A stretch of 64,000 nucleotides of DNA, taken from assembly GCA_014843695.1 (NCBI GenBank), contig CM026391.1:14691365-14755364 (forward strand), read 5' to 3'. Under the pieces are notes generated by a model that was not told the DNA's origin, did no database searches, and saw only the letters and a list, made by a program, of their open reading frames with translations. Positions within the stretch are counted from its first letter, which is position 1. Each line of letters starts with the position of its first letter. This document shows, one piece after another, positions 1 through 11,685 of the stretch. The translations under genes and the position numbers were made by a program. This DNA comes from Archivesica marissinica (Eukaryota > Mollusca > Bivalvia > Venerida > Vesicomyidae).

Positions 1-480
1 CGGGTCACTTCCATAGCCATCAAACACGACTAGCACGCGCTGGTAATGTCTCTGAATGAACTGGATGTAGAGTTTGCAGAGATTGAAATATGAGGTGGAC
101 TTTGACCAGGGTATACGCTGCAGCATTGCACCTACATCTACAACATACATCACTTCAAGCATGTCAAGTGGTTGGTCAGAGACAACATACGCTGGGATCT
201 TCTTAACAAGGCCATTCTAGAGATCAGCTTTGTCTGGAAGCCGCATAAGCAATTTGGAGGCGAACAGCGATGAGGGATACGAACACAACTCGTACTGGAA
301 CAATTCCGTGAGTTCGATATTGCCGATACCTGCAACGATTAGGCTGCTGTGGATTAATCTCAATATTCTCGCCTTCAGAGGAAACATACACTGAGGAAGC
401 CAGAGTACGGACCTGATCTTTCTTCACAAATTTGTGTTGCGAGACAGACTTTCATGCCATAGAGGTCAGAATAGCATCCC

Positions 481-1170
481 CTATGGTCTTAGCGCTGTCA
501 ACGTTAACTGACCCTTCTCCAACGATCCCAGATGAGAGACTGTGAAGTTCCTTACTGTTTGTGTGAATGGTTTTCTTTCTTGTAGATAGTCAAGGACTGT
601 CTGGAGGTCTTTTGCATCCCGCTTCAATCTTGATTGGGAAAGATCTTTGTGCACCGCATCACCACCAGTCCGTGAGAGAACAGTCACTTTATGTAGGGCC
701 TTGTGGACTTCCCCACATGCTGGCATTGATAACAGCCATAGCAAACTGGTTGACTCCTGAAATCCTCGTCCTCGGGTAAGCCCATCAACTGATTTAATGC
801 TTCCCATCAGTACCTGCTCGATGCACAGATCTCTGAATATTCCGGACCAATAACTGTCACTGTGGCGGATGACGAACAGTCCCTCTAGGAACTTGCTATA
901 AACAGATGGATGTGTCTTCTCGAGCTTTTCCATCTTCTCCAAGTATAGAACGAGTGGCTTGGTGTAGTTATTATGACCTGAAGCAGCTAGGAATGGAAGC
1001 ATATCGTGAAGGGACTGAAGATAGAGCTTCCAGTTCCCGCCACATGAAGATTGGAGCAGAGATCGGAGGATGCTAAACAGATTCATATACATGATCCAGA
1101 GGTTGGCTGTGCGATATGGTTTCATCATCGCACACCAGTTCTCTAACGCTAACTGTAAATGAAATGACAT
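481..1170 (-). pseudogene. Central region of the transposon protein, copy 1
   Basis: The open frame encodes the helical central region of the protein, including NYTKPLVLYLEKMEKL, HPSVYSKFLEGLFVIRH and DGLTRGRGFQES, motifs I recognise from a repetitive protein family of molluscs, cnidarians and fish. Its function is not established. At the C-terminal side the frame leaves the family sequence after ERKPFTQ, because of the one-base difference from copy 2 near 550. At the N-terminal side it runs into the DALASDVISF segment. Homologous sequence in copy 2 is 15480-16140. It is a fragment of a dead transposon gene, not a host gene. Confidence 0.7.
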
Positions 1171-1215
1171 CCGAAGCTAGGGCATCACTAGACTCATGCG
1201 ACCGTCGCAAACGTT

Positions 1216-1528
1216 CGAGAACACAATTTTGTTTAAAATTGAAAGCTGTGGCATGCGATCGTAGATGGCGGGAACCAGTTGAAGGACCCTGTTGCTGAGA
1301 TGCCCTGATACTAGTTGGATGCGTATGCAAGCATCTGCACTCCTTGTGTACATGGAGTCGTTCATTCGGATTGTACTTTATTTCGGGAATATTAATGTTT
1401 CGAGCTTTCGTAGATTCGTTGATTGTCCTGCAGCCTTTTTCTCGCAATTGTGAATATTCTTGAGGTTTATCCATGTCGACTGTCTCCATGCACAATGCAC
1501 AGGTAAACTTGTCCGATAGGGTGGCCAT
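1216..1528 (-). pseudogene. N-terminal Cys/His-rich segment of the transposon protein, copy 1
   Basis: The frame starts at an ATG just inside the right terminal repeat and encodes MATLSDKFTCALCMETVD, followed by a downstream HVHKECR. This gives a CxxC...HxHxxC pattern, plausibly a zinc-binding N-terminal domain. After about residue 70 the frame reads through unlike sequence into the central region (DALASDVIS), because about 1.4 kb of coding sequence present in copy 2 (16143-17600) is missing here. Copy 2 lacks this N-terminal segment, so the two copies are defective in complementary places. The zinc-binding role is inferred from residue spacing only. Confidence 0.6.
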
Positions 1529-2054
1529 GTTTCATGAATCAGAATCGTTCAACTGAAAATACATCGAAAAACGAGTATTTTTTAGTAATATATGGTGGCC
1601 ATTTTGTTTTGGCTTTGTCATGTTGGTTTTACGAAGCCAACACAGTGTCCATCTCATGCCTCATGAGAAACTAGTACAAATAGACATATTACAGTTGATT
1701 GTATCATGATTAGATACATAATTATGACCGTTTTCTTATTTCCGTCATCCGGATGGCGGCCATCTTGGATATCGTCACTTTTAAGGTATTTTCCATAGCT
1801 GGATTTCGTGGGACTTTTTTTTACACACTATAGAGGTATCATTGAAGTCATATCCATTGAAAAACCTTTCCCATCAATTTGTTTGCATAGCGCCACCTTT
1901 AATTACCGGACTATTATTTCAAAGGAACTAGTTCTGATACAGCTTTTTCTTGTTTGATACGGTAGACAGTATTGTCGTAAGCAAGTAAAATAGGCTAAAA
2001 TTCATATGTAAATTATAATGCTTCCAGAACTAATTATCTACTGCCGCCATATAA

Positions 2055-2278
2055 GTCATGGTAGCGAGTTTGCTTCAGGTGCGAAAGGTCTGGAGTTCGA
2101 GCCACGCTGGCGGCGTTATGATTGTACCCTTAGGCAAGGTATTTAAATTCCACATTGTCTCTTCTCTCTCCCTCGTGGCGATGGATTCCATCAGGAATGA
2201 GGTCGCGAGCATGATTAATATAAGTTGTAAGAACTTGTTTCGCAATCGAGCTAAAATAAATTTTCATAAACTAAGGTC
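2055..2278 (+). mobile_element. SINE family 3 copy
   Basis: It has a tRNA-like head (GGTAGCGAGTTTGCTTCAGG and GGAGTTCGAGCC resemble A and B boxes). A body follows with a CTTAGGCAAGG motif and CTCGTGGCGATGGATTCCAT, and a tail TCGAGCTAAAATAAATTT. At least eight relatives lie in this window on both strands. Confidence 0.75.
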
Positions 2279-2533
2279 CGCCTCCGTGGATAGTGGTTAC
2301 GGTCGCTGACTTGTATACCACTGTAACCTATCATCACTGATGGTCACCGGTTCGAGCCCTGCTCAGGCCGTGTCTTATTTATATGAAAAAGTTGGCAGTT
2401 TCTTACGGAGGTTGGTGCACCCAAGTAATGGTTAACCGCTGGAGCCTGCCCAGGAAAGGTGTTGTTAAGTAAACTGCCCGCCGACGATATAGCCCAAATG
2501 GTGCTGATGCAGGCGTAAAACCCGAAATATAAC
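2279..2533 (+). mobile_element. SINE family 1 copy
   Basis: It begins CCGCCTCCGTGG, has a B box GGTTCGAGCCC and ends GGCGTAAAACCCGAAATATA. The A-box region is damaged relative to the copies at 18972 and 46948. It abuts the preceding SINE directly. Confidence 0.8.
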
Positions 2534-2554
2534 ATAAGCATAAACTAAGCCATA

Positions 2555-2771
2555 TACAGTCAAACCTGTCTACGGCAGCTAGCCAAGGGAATCATATAAA
2601 GTGGCTGCTAAGCACAGGTGACTGCTTAATAGAAGTCAAATGTATAATGAAACACCATATTTACAAACTGGCTGCTAATACATGTTGACTGCTTAATAGA
2701 AGTGACCACTAACACATGATTGACTGTATGTACATAGAGGTGACCACTAACACATGATTGACTGTATGCAC
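2555..2771. mobile_element. MITE with TACAGTCAAACCTGT termini
   Basis: It starts TACAGTCAAACCTGT and ends in an inverted, diverged form (ATGATTGACTGTA). It is an inverted relative of the copies at 12292 and 12868. The TA-flanked termini resemble Tc1/mariner-type MITEs; that class is inferred. Confidence 0.6.
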
Positions 2772-2914
2772 GTCCAATTAGTGATCTTTAATTGTGACCA
2801 AAATTAGTCGGGTTTTCAGAAAATAGTGATATGTCACAAACATTCCATGACATTATACATTGTATCTATAAAAAAAACACCTCCGTGATGTAGTGAATAC
2901 TGTGTCCAGATAAT

Positions 2915-5900
2915 TTACTATATCACCTCATGTGTTGTGTCTCAGATAACCAACTATATCACCTCCTGTGTCTCAGATAACCGACTATATCACCTCATGT
3001 GTTGTGTCTCAGATAACCAACTATATCACCTCCTGTGTCTCAGATAACCGACTATATCACCTCCTGTGTTGTGTCCAGATAATTTACTATATCACCTCAT
3101 GTGTTGTGTCTCAGATAACCAACTATATCACCTCCTGTGTCTCAGATAACCGACTATATCACCTCCTGTGTCTCATATAACCGACTATATCACCTCCTGT
3201 GTCTCAGATAACCGACTATATCACCTCCTGTGTCTCAGATAACCAACTATATCACCTCCTGTGTCTCAGATAACCGACTATACCACCTCCTGTGTCTCAG
3301 ATAACCAACTATATCACCTCCTGTGTCTCAGATAACCGACTATATCACCTCCTGTGTTGTGTCTCAGATAACCGACTATATCACCTCCTGTGTTGTGTCT
3401 CAGATAACCGACTATATCACCTCCTGTGTCTCAGATAACCGACTATATCACCTCCTGTGTTGTGTCTCAGATAACTGACTATATCATCTCCTGTGTTGTG
3501 TCTCAGATAACCGACTATATCACCTCCTGTGTTGTGTCTCAGATAACCGACTATATCACCTCCTGTGTTGTGTCTCAGATAACCGACTATATCACCTCCT
3601 GTGTTGTGTCTCAGATAACCGACTATATCACCTCCTGTGTCTCAGATAACCAACTATATCACCTCCTGTGTCTCAGATAACCGACTATATCACCTCCTGT
3701 GTTGTGTCTCAGATAACCGACTATATCACCTCCTGTGTCTCAGATAACCAACTATATCACCTCCTGTGTCTCAGATAACCAACTATATCACCTCCTGTGT
3801 TGTGTCTCAGATAACTGACTATATCACCTCCTGTGTTGTGTCTCAGATAACCGACTATATCACCTCCTGTGTTGTGTCTCAGATAACCGACTATATCACC
3901 TCCTGTGTCTCAGATAACCAACTATATCACCTCCTGTGTTGTGTCTCAGATAACTGACTATATCACCTCCTGTGTTGTGTCTCAGATAACTGACTATATC
4001 ACCTCATGTGTTGTGTCTCAGATAACCGACTATATCACCTCCTGTGTTGTGTCTCAGATAACTGACTATATCACCTCCTGTGTCTCAGATAACCGACTAT
4101 ATCACCTCATGTGTCTCAGATAACCGACTATATCACCTCCTGTGTTGTGTCTCAGATAACCCGACTATATCACCTCCTGTGTTGTGTCTCAGATAACCGA
4201 CTATATCACCTCCTGTGTCTCAGATAACTGACTATATCACCTCCTGTGTTGTGTCTCAGATAACTGACGATATCACCTCATGTGTTGTGTCTCAGATAAC
4301 CGACTATATCACCTCACACACCTGTGTTGTGTCTCAGATAACCGACTATATCACCTCCTGTGTTGTGTCTCAGATAACCGACTATATCACCTCCTGTGTC
4401 TCAGATAACCGACTATACACCTCCTTGTCTCAGATAACCGACTACACCTCCTGTGTCTCAGATAACCGACTATATCACCTCCTGTGTTGTGTCTCTGATA
4501 ACCGACTATATCACCTCCTGTGTCTCAGATAACCAACTATATCACCTCCTGTGTTGTGTCTCAGATAACTGACTATATCACCTCATGTGTTGTGTCTCAG
4601 ATAACCGACTATATCACCTCCTGTGTTGTGTCTCAGATAACTGACTATATCACCTCCTGTGTCTCAGATAACCGACTATATCACCTCATGTGTCTCAGAT
4701 AACCGACTATATCACCTCCTTGTGTCTCAGATAACCGACTATATCACCTCCTGTGTTGTGTCTCAGATAACCGACTATATCACCTCCTGTGTCTCAGATA
4801 ACCAACTATATCACCTCCTGTGTTGTGTCTCAGATAACTGACTATATCACCTCCTGTGTTGTGTCTCAGATAACTGACTATATCACCTCATGTGTTGTGT
4901 CTCAGATAACCGACTATATCACCTCCTGTGTTGTGTCTCAGATAACTGACTATATCACCTCCTGTGTCTCAGATAACCGACTATATCACCTCATGTGTCT
5001 CAGATAACCGACTATATCACCTCCTGTGTTGTGTCTCAGATAACCGACTATATCACCTCCTGTGTTGTGTCTCAGATAACCGACTATATCACCTCCTGTG
5101 TCTCAGATAACCAACTATATCACCTCCTGTGTTGTGTCTCAGATAACTGACTATATCACCTCCTGTGTTGTGTCTCAGATAACTGACTATATCACCTCAT
5201 GTGTTGTGTCTCAGATAACCGACTATATCACCTCCTGTGTTGTGTCTCAGATAACTGACTATATCACCTCCTGTGTCTCAGATAACTGACTATATCACCT
5301 CATGTGTTGTGTCTCAGATAACCGACTATATCACCTCCTGTGTTGTGTCTCAGATAACTGACTATATCACCTCCTGTGTTGTGTCTCAGATAACCGACTA
5401 TATCACCTCCTGTGTCTCAGATAACCGACTATATCACCTCCTGTGTTGTGTCACAGATAACCGACTATATCACCTCATGTGTCTCAGATAACTGACTATA
5501 TCACCTCCTGTGTTGTGTCTCAGATAACCAACTATATCACCTCCTGTGTTGTGTCTCAGATAACCAACTATATCACCTCCTGTGTTGTGTCTCAGATAAC
5601 CGACTATATCACCTCATGTGTTGTGTCTCAGATAACCAACTATATCACCTTGTGTGTTGTGTCTCAGATAACTGACTATATCACCTCATGTGTTGTGTCT
5701 CAGATAACCGACTATATCACCTTGTGTATTGTGTCACAGATAACTGACTATATCACCTCCTGTGTTGTGTCTCAGATAACCGACTATATCACCTTGTGTA
5801 TTGTGTCACAGATAACTGACTATATCACCTCCTGTGTTGTGTCTCAGATAACCAACTATATCACTTCCTGTGTTGTGTCTCAGATAACCGACTATATCAC

Positions 5901-8900
5901 CTCCTGTGTTGTGTCTCAGATAACTGACTATATCACCTCATGTGTTGTGTCTCAGATAACCAACTATATCACCTCCTGTGTTGTGTCTCAGATAACTGAC
6001 TATATCACCTCCTGTGTTGTGTCTCAGATAACCAACTATATCACCTCCTGTGTTGTGTCTCAGATAACCGACTATATCACCTCCTGTGTCTCAGATAACC
6101 GACTATATCACCTCCTGTGTTGTGTCTCAGATAACCAACTATATCACCTCCTGTGTCTCAGATAACCGACTATATCACCTCCTGTGTTGTGTCTCAGATA
6201 ACCAACTATATCACCTCCTGTGTCTCAAATAACCGACTATATCACCTCCTGTGTTGTGTCACAGATAACCGACTATATCACCTCATGTGTCTCAGATAAC
6301 TGACTATATCACCTCCTGTGTTGTGTCTCAGATAACCAACTATATCACCTCCTGTGTTGTGTCTCAGATAACCAACTATATCACCTCCTGTGTTGTGTCT
6401 CAGATAACCGACTATAACACCTCATGTGTTGTGTCTCAGATAACCGACTATATCACCTCATGTGTTGTGTCTCAGATAACCAACTATATCACCTTGTGTG
6501 TTGTGTCTCAGATAACCAACTATATCACCTTGTGTATTGTGTCACAGATAACTGACTATATCACCTCCTGTGTTGTGTCTCAGATAACCGACTATATCAC
6601 CTTGTGTATTGTGTCACAGATAACTGACTATATCACCTCCTGTGTTGTGTCTCAGATAACCAACTATATCACCTCCTGTGTCTCAGATAACCGACTATAT
6701 CACCTCCTGTGTTGTGTCTCAGATAACTGACTATATCACCTCATGTGTTGTGTCTCAGATAACCAACTATATCACCTCCTGTGTTGTGTCTCAGATAACC
6801 GACTATATCACCTCCTGTGTCTCAGATAACCGACTATATCACCTTGTGTATTGTGTCACAGATAACTGACTATATCACCTCCTGTGTTGTGTCTCAGATA
6901 ACCAACTATATCACTTCCTGTGTTGTGTCTCAGATAACCGACTATATCACCTCCTGTGTTGTGTCTCAGATAACTGACTATATCACCTCATGTGTTGTGT
7001 CTCAGATAACCAACTATATCACCTCCTGTGTTGTGTCTCAGATAACTGACTATATCACCTCCTGTGTTGTGTCTCAGATAACCAACTATATCACCTCCTG
7101 TGTTGTGTCTCAGATAACCGACTATATCACCTCCTGTGTCTCAGATAACCGACTATATCACCTCCTGTGTTGTGTCTCAGATAACCAACTATATCACCTC
7201 CTGTGTCTCAGATAACCGACTATATCACCTCCTGTGTTGTGTCTCAGATAACCAACTATATCACCTCCTGTGTCTCAAATAACCGACTATATCACCTCCT
7301 GTGTTGTGTCACAGATAACCGACTATATCACCTCATGTGTCTCAGATAACTGACTATATCACCTCCTGTGTTGTGTCTCAGATAACCAACTATATCACCT
7401 CCTGTGTTGTGTCTCAGATAACCAACTATATCACCTCCTGTGTTGTGTCTCAGATAACCGACTATAACACCTCATGTGTTGTGTCTCAGATAACCGACTA
7501 TATCACCTCATGTGTTGTGTCTCAGATAACCAACTATATCACCTTGTGTGTTGTGTCTCAGATAACCAACTATATCACCTTGTGTATTGTGTCACAGATA
7601 ACTGACTATATCACCTCCTGTGTTGTGTCTCAGATAACCGACTATATCACCTTGTGTATTGTGTCACAGATAACTGACTATATCACCTCCTGTGTTGTGT
7701 CTCAGATAACCAACTATATCACCTCCTGTGTCTCAGATAACCGACTATATCACCTCCTGTGTTGTGTCTCAGATAACTGACTATATCACCTCATGTGTTG
7801 TGTCTCAGATAACCAACTATATCACCTCCTGTGTTGTGTCTCAGATAACCGACTATATCACCTCCTGTGTCTCAGATAACCGACTATATCACCTTTTGTG
7901 CCGTGTGTCTCGGATAACCGACTATATCACCTCCTGTGTTGTGTCTCAGATAACCGACTATATCACCTCCTGTGTTGTGTCTCAGATAACCGACTATATC
8001 ACCTCCTGTGTTGTGTCTCAGATAACCGACTATATCACCTCATGCGTTGTGTCACAGATAACCGACTATATCACCTTGTGTGTTGTGTCTCAGATAACCG
8101 ACTATATCACCTCATGCGTTGTGTCACAGATAACCGACTATATCACCTTGTGTGTTGTGTCTCAGATAACTGACCATATCACCTCATGTGTTGTGTCACA
8201 GATAACTGACCATATCACCTCATGTGTTGTGTCACAGATAACCGACTATATCACCTCCTGTGTTGTGTCTCAGATAACCGACTATATCACCTCATGTGTT
8301 GTGTCTCAGATAACCGACTATATCACCTCCTGTGTCTCAGATAACCGACTATATCACCTTGTGTATTGTGTCTCAGATAACTGACCATATCACCTCATGT
8401 GTTGTGTCACAGATAACTGACCATATCACCTCCTGTGTTGTGTCTCAATTAACTGACTATATCACCTCCTGTGTCTCAGATAACCGACTATATCACCTCC
8501 TGTGTTGTGTCTCAGATAACCGACTATATCACCTCCTGTGTTGTGTCTCAGATAATCAACTATATCACCTTGTGTGTTGTGTCTCAGATAACCAACTATA
8601 TCACCTCATGTGTTGTGTCTCAGATAACCGACTATATCACCTCCTGTGTTGTGTCTCAGATAACTGACTATATCACCTCCTGTGTCTCAGATAACCGACT
8701 ATATCACCTCCTGTGTTGTGTCTCAGATAACCGACTATATCACCTCATGTGTTGTGTCTCAGATAACTGACTATATCACCTCCTGTGTTGTGTCTCAGAT
8801 AATCAACTATATCACCTCCTGTGTCTCAGATAACCGACTATATCACCTCCTGTGTTGTGTCTCAGATAACCGACTATATCACCTCATGTGTTGTGTCTCA

Positions 8901-9115
8901 GATAATCAACTATATCACCTTGTGTGTTGTGTCTCAGATAACCAACTATATCACCTCATGTGTTGTGTCTCAGATAACCGACTATATCACCTCCTGTGTT
9001 GTGTCTCAGATAACTGACTATATCACCTCATGTGTTGTGTCTCAGATAATCAATTATATCACCTTGTGTGTTGTGTCTCAGATAACCTACTATATCACCT
9101 CCTGTGTTGTATCTC
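2915..9115. repeat. Minisatellite A, 36/31-bp unit, about 6.2 kb
   Basis: About 175 tandem copies of a unit containing CAGATAACCGACTATATCAC occur in two lengths: 36 bp, and 31 bp lacking TGTGT. Because 36 is divisible by three and the unit lacks a stop in one frame, spurious repeated-peptide frames appear throughout; they are not genes. A block of about 1.05 kb is duplicated (roughly 5780-6842 and 6830-7892). The array ends about 185 bp before a UCHL3 exon. Confidence 0.97.
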
Positions 9116-9258
9116 ACCTTTGTGTCTCACCTTTGTGTTTCACCTTTGTGTCTCACCTTTGTGTTTCACCTTTGAGTCTCACCTTTGTGTTTCACCTGTG
9201 TGTCTCACCTTTGTGTTTCACCTTTGTGTCTCACCTTACCTTTGTGTCTCACCTTTGT
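9116..9258. repeat. Short CACCTTTGTGT repeats
   Basis: Roughly ten copies of a 13-14 bp unit alternating TCTCACCTTTGTG and TTTCACCTTTGTG follow array A directly. They end about 40 bp before the splice acceptor at 9299. Confidence 0.92.
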
Positions 9259-9299
9259 GAGGCATGATATTGTAATATTTTCTCTACGGTGTTTTGTAG

Positions 9300-9444
9300 T
9301 CTGAAGCCGCTGAAAACAAACTGGGTGAGGAAAAAGCTGCTGCAGATGGTGTATATTACATGAAGCAGACGGTCGGTAATGCCTGCGGTACAGTGGCTGT
9401 GATACATGCACTTGCCAATAACAGAGATACTATCAAATTTGAAG
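9300..9444 (+). CDS. UCHL3: UCHL3-like ubiquitin hydrolase, exon with catalytic cysteine
   Basis: UCH-family cysteine proteases cut ubiquitin or NEDD8 from small C-terminal adducts in the cytosol and nucleus. This 145-nt exon follows an acceptor TTTTGTAG and ends GAAG before donor GTGTGT, leaving phase 1. It encodes 48 codons including [20 protein letters not shown]; the Cys in GNACGT is the family's catalytic nucleophile. Joined to the next exons, the Cys-to-His distance is 74 residues, as in human UCHL3 (C95 to H169) rather than UCHL1 (71 residues). N-terminal exons are not visible upstream, where only repeats and a transposon occur. The exon sits 40 bp after a 6.3-kb tandem array. The UCHL3 call is strong; functional status depends on the missing exons. 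Confidence 0.95.
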
Positions 9445-9735
9445 GTGTGTCTTTTATCTAAATATAAGGGGAAAATGTGCCCATTTAACCTTTTAGCATG
9501 ATGATGAGCAAATGAGCAGATAACACAAATGTGTAAAATATTTCTAATTTTTCCTAGAAAGTAGGGCTTGTGACATTTCATTCAAATCGTCCCATCGGGG
9601 AACAAAACAGGTTTAAAATACACATTTATGACCATTAAATATGACACACTACAATAGAAGAAGCGCATTACAATGGCCAGTGTATCTTATTGGACATCAT
9701 TAAATTTCGTATGAAAATTGTAAAAAAATTAATTT
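9445..9735. other. UCHL3 intron, no recognised feature
   Basis: AT-rich intron sequence after donor GTGTGT. I see no repeat family or conserved reading frame in it. Confidence 0.6.
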
Positions 9736-9739
9736 TAGT

Positions 9740-9830
9740 AGGGACCCCAGGGGGCGAAGTCAGGGTCTCTAGGGCGAATATTACGCCCAAATTACCCTCT
9801 AGAGTGAGCACTGTTTAGCCACTTGTTAGA
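9740..9830 (-). repeat. Fragment of dispersed repeat family X
   Basis: The reverse complement carries CTCTAGAGGGTAATTTGGGC, matching the 5' part of the family-X copies at 9935 and 13061 and the piece at 32338. Confidence 0.45.
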
Positions 9831-9934
9831 TGTGAACAATAAAAGCAGACCACTGTCCATCCTCAGTCTAGTTGTACATTTTGTATAAGCATTTACTCTG
9901 ATTAACACAGAGCTTGAATGTGTATATAGTGCAG

Positions 9935-10225
9935 AGCTCATGCTAGAGGGTGATTCGGGCGAAGTGGTCGCTTTATTTTATTCGCCGACAATAGACATCA
10001 GGGCGGCATCCATTTCGCCTTATATCTGGAGGATATAATTGCTAATTAATGAATTAATAAACATAAATAGCCAGATGATATTATCCAAATTATCGATGTT
10101 GTATGACACAAGATTTGCTGAAAATTGGAATGTCCCAAAGCTATTTACGGAAATTAGTCGGGTCAAGGTAATATTATGTTGTTGTGACTAAATTTACCGG
10201 GTTGGCTTTCAGTGCCCACATAAGT
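9935..10225 (+). repeat. Dispersed repeat family X, copy lacking the transposon
   Basis: It shares CATCAGGGCG, ACTTGCTAATTAATGA-like, GCTGAAAATTGGAATGTCCC and CTATTTACGGAAA segments in order with 13061-13502 plus 18054-18150. In that other copy a 4.55-kb transposon sits between GAATGTCCCAA and GCTATTTACGG. Here the two halves are contiguous. Confidence 0.75.
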
Positions 10226-10516
10226 GTCGCTGGGTTTATGTCCGACAACATTCAAGTCATCAATTTAAGCTTTATTTATTGTCGGGAGATTTTACAAACC
10301 AATAACGTTGGCAATATAGCCAGTTACTCAACTTTTTTTCTTTCTTTTTTTTTGGATATTTTCATGTTATACACAATCATAATATATGATGTAAAGCCTT
10401 TAAGTAATAACTTTATGTATACTAAAAGGAAAGTTTCAGGAATTTTGAATAAAAGAGAAAAAGAAATAAGGTTAGCAAAAGACTTTCTTTGAGAATTTAA
10501 ATAGGTATGGGACTTG

Positions 10517-10680
10517 TCTTTAAACTATATTTATTTTACAACGATTGCGAAGCATGTTTTAACAACTTATATTAATCACTCTCGTTGGCGCGGATGAAAG
10601 CGTAAATGTGGTCATACGTGTGGGAGGAAACCGGAGTACCCGGAGAAAACCACCTGTCCAATCTGGCGACCACCATAAGA
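10517..10680 (-). mobile_element. SINE family 4 fragment
   Basis: It has TTTATTTTACAACGATTGCG, CTCTCGTTGGCGCGGATG and ACCGGAGTACCCGGAGAAAA, as in the more complete copy at 53763-54004. The tRNA-like head is missing. Confidence 0.75.
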
Positions 10681-10888
10681 GACTTGTGGATTGCTTATCT
10701 ATGCTACCTTGTCGTTATTAACATGGTTGTTATTAAGATGTTAAATACATTTGTAATGACTTGATTGTATATAAAAATTTTGGTATTTGGGAAAATGGTC
10801 TTTATTTAGAAGTGATCGTTATGTAGAGGTAATCTTTATTCAGATGATCTTGATTCAGAGGTCGTCTTTCTTCAGAGGTCGTCTTTAA

Positions 10889-11112
10889 CACATTCAACCC
10901 TAAGTAACTGACATGGACTTGTGCATGATATTTTTAATAAATTAATATGAAAAATAAAATTTGGACCAGTTCATTTATCAAAATGGGTAATTTTATCTAA
11001 AAAATAGTAATAATTATTACTGGCAAAAAGTGCAGATCCTGATGAGACAGCTCGGCTCATCTGGATCTACACTTTTTGTAAGCCTATTTAGAGGCCTGTG
11101 GTGTTGAAAGGA
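10889..11112. mobile_element. Palindromic MITE family P1, TTAA-flanked
   Basis: It lies between TTAA (10885-10888) and TTAA (11113-11116), with CAACACC-type ends. An imperfect central hairpin is built from AAAAAGTGCAGATCC and its inverse. Three relatives occur here (41581, 47755, 52975). TTAA duplication and CC-type ends fit a piggyBac-like MITE; the class is inferred. Confidence 0.7.
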
Positions 11113-11134
11113 TTAATACAGTATGGACTGTGTG

Positions 11135-11410
11135 TGTGTTTTACGTTTATTTATCGTCGCTACCGGTTGCCCATATGAGCGACGCCTCCTGAAGAGATTA
11201 GTCATTTTAGATTTTTGGAGGATAGTGCAATGATACAGAACAGAGACCCAATCCAGAGCCTCCTCTGGTTCTTTTACGTGCACCGACACGAGACCTCGGT
11301 TTAAAGTCCCATCTGAAAGACTGTTAATTTTATTAGGGTCAGACGGGGATACGAACCTACGATCCCTGGAATACCAGTCCAGCGTGTTACCACTGGACTA
11401 CAGATCCATC
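11135..11410 (-). mobile_element. SINE family 2 copy
   Basis: In reverse it reads a tRNA-like head (GTCCAGTGGTAACACGCTGG with box B GGTTCG), then a body, and a tail CGACGATAAATAAACGTAAA. It is the same family as 27800, 28966, 42818 and 52336. Confidence 0.8.
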
Positions 11411-11495
11411 TGTGTATGGACTGTACTTCTTGTGCTGCATTTAAGTCTATTTAACCCTTTGCTTCACTGAATTTGTCTGTTTGTGTTATTTTCAG

Positions 11496-11578
11496 GCAAT
11501 AAACATTTTAACAAGTTTCTGAATGATACGTTGGGAAAAGAGCCACACGAGATAGCGAACATCCTGGCAGATGATGAG
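11496..11578 (+). CDS. UCHL3: UCHL3-like ubiquitin hydrolase, second visible exon
   Basis: This 83-nt exon lies between acceptor TTATTTTCAG and donor GTTTGT. Its first two bases complete the Gly codon split from the previous exon. It then encodes 27 codons beginning NKHFNKFLNDTLGK and ending ADDE in phase 0. The position corresponds to the human UCHL3 segment after the catalytic-Cys helix that leads into the active-site crossover loop. It keeps the correct length for the Cys-His spacing. The 2.05-kb intron before it holds a family-X repeat, a SINE-4 fragment, a P1 MITE and a SINE-2. Confidence 0.93.
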
Positions 11579-11685
11579 GTTTGTACACATCTTCCATATG
11601 ACAAGCTAACATTTTTTTATGCTGACCAATAAATTCTGCAAATTTATCCGTCAAATAAAAATGATATCTCTCTGATTGGAAATAA

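Larger units (their letters stand above)
1..1913 (-). mobile_element. FEN1/XPG-like nuclease TIR transposon, copy 1 (right part, truncated by window edge)
   Basis: This minus-strand copy matches the element at 13503-18053: position 1 aligns with about 14908, and the right terminal repeat (about 1560-1913) matches 17715-18053. It ends at TACCGGACTA, the same terminus as copy 2. The left part lies outside the window. Its gene is broken by a one-base loss near 550 (GTTTGTGTG against GTTCTGTGTG in copy 2) and a small deletion near 340. It also lacks about 1.4 kb of central coding sequence that copy 2 keeps. It retains codons that are stops in copy 2: a Tyr near position 15 and a Trp near 1135. 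The family is a multicopy metazoan one; the superfamily is an inference (see copy 2). Confidence 0.8.

Noticed and set aside
567..779. Plus-strand frame duplicated at 15487-15699
   Set aside because: It is the antisense shadow of the transposon protein's central region; its conservation reflects copy 1 and copy 2 homology only.
2968..9267. Many open frames of repeated peptide (SQITDYITSCVV) on the plus strand
   Set aside because: They follow the 36/31-bp repeat, lack splice or start context and change frame whenever a 31-bp unit occurs. They are an artefact of a stop-free repeat.
9249..9581. Minus-strand 110-codon frame over the UCHL3 exon
   Set aside because: It is a shadow of the plus-strand catalytic-Cys exon, which has splice sites and family match.
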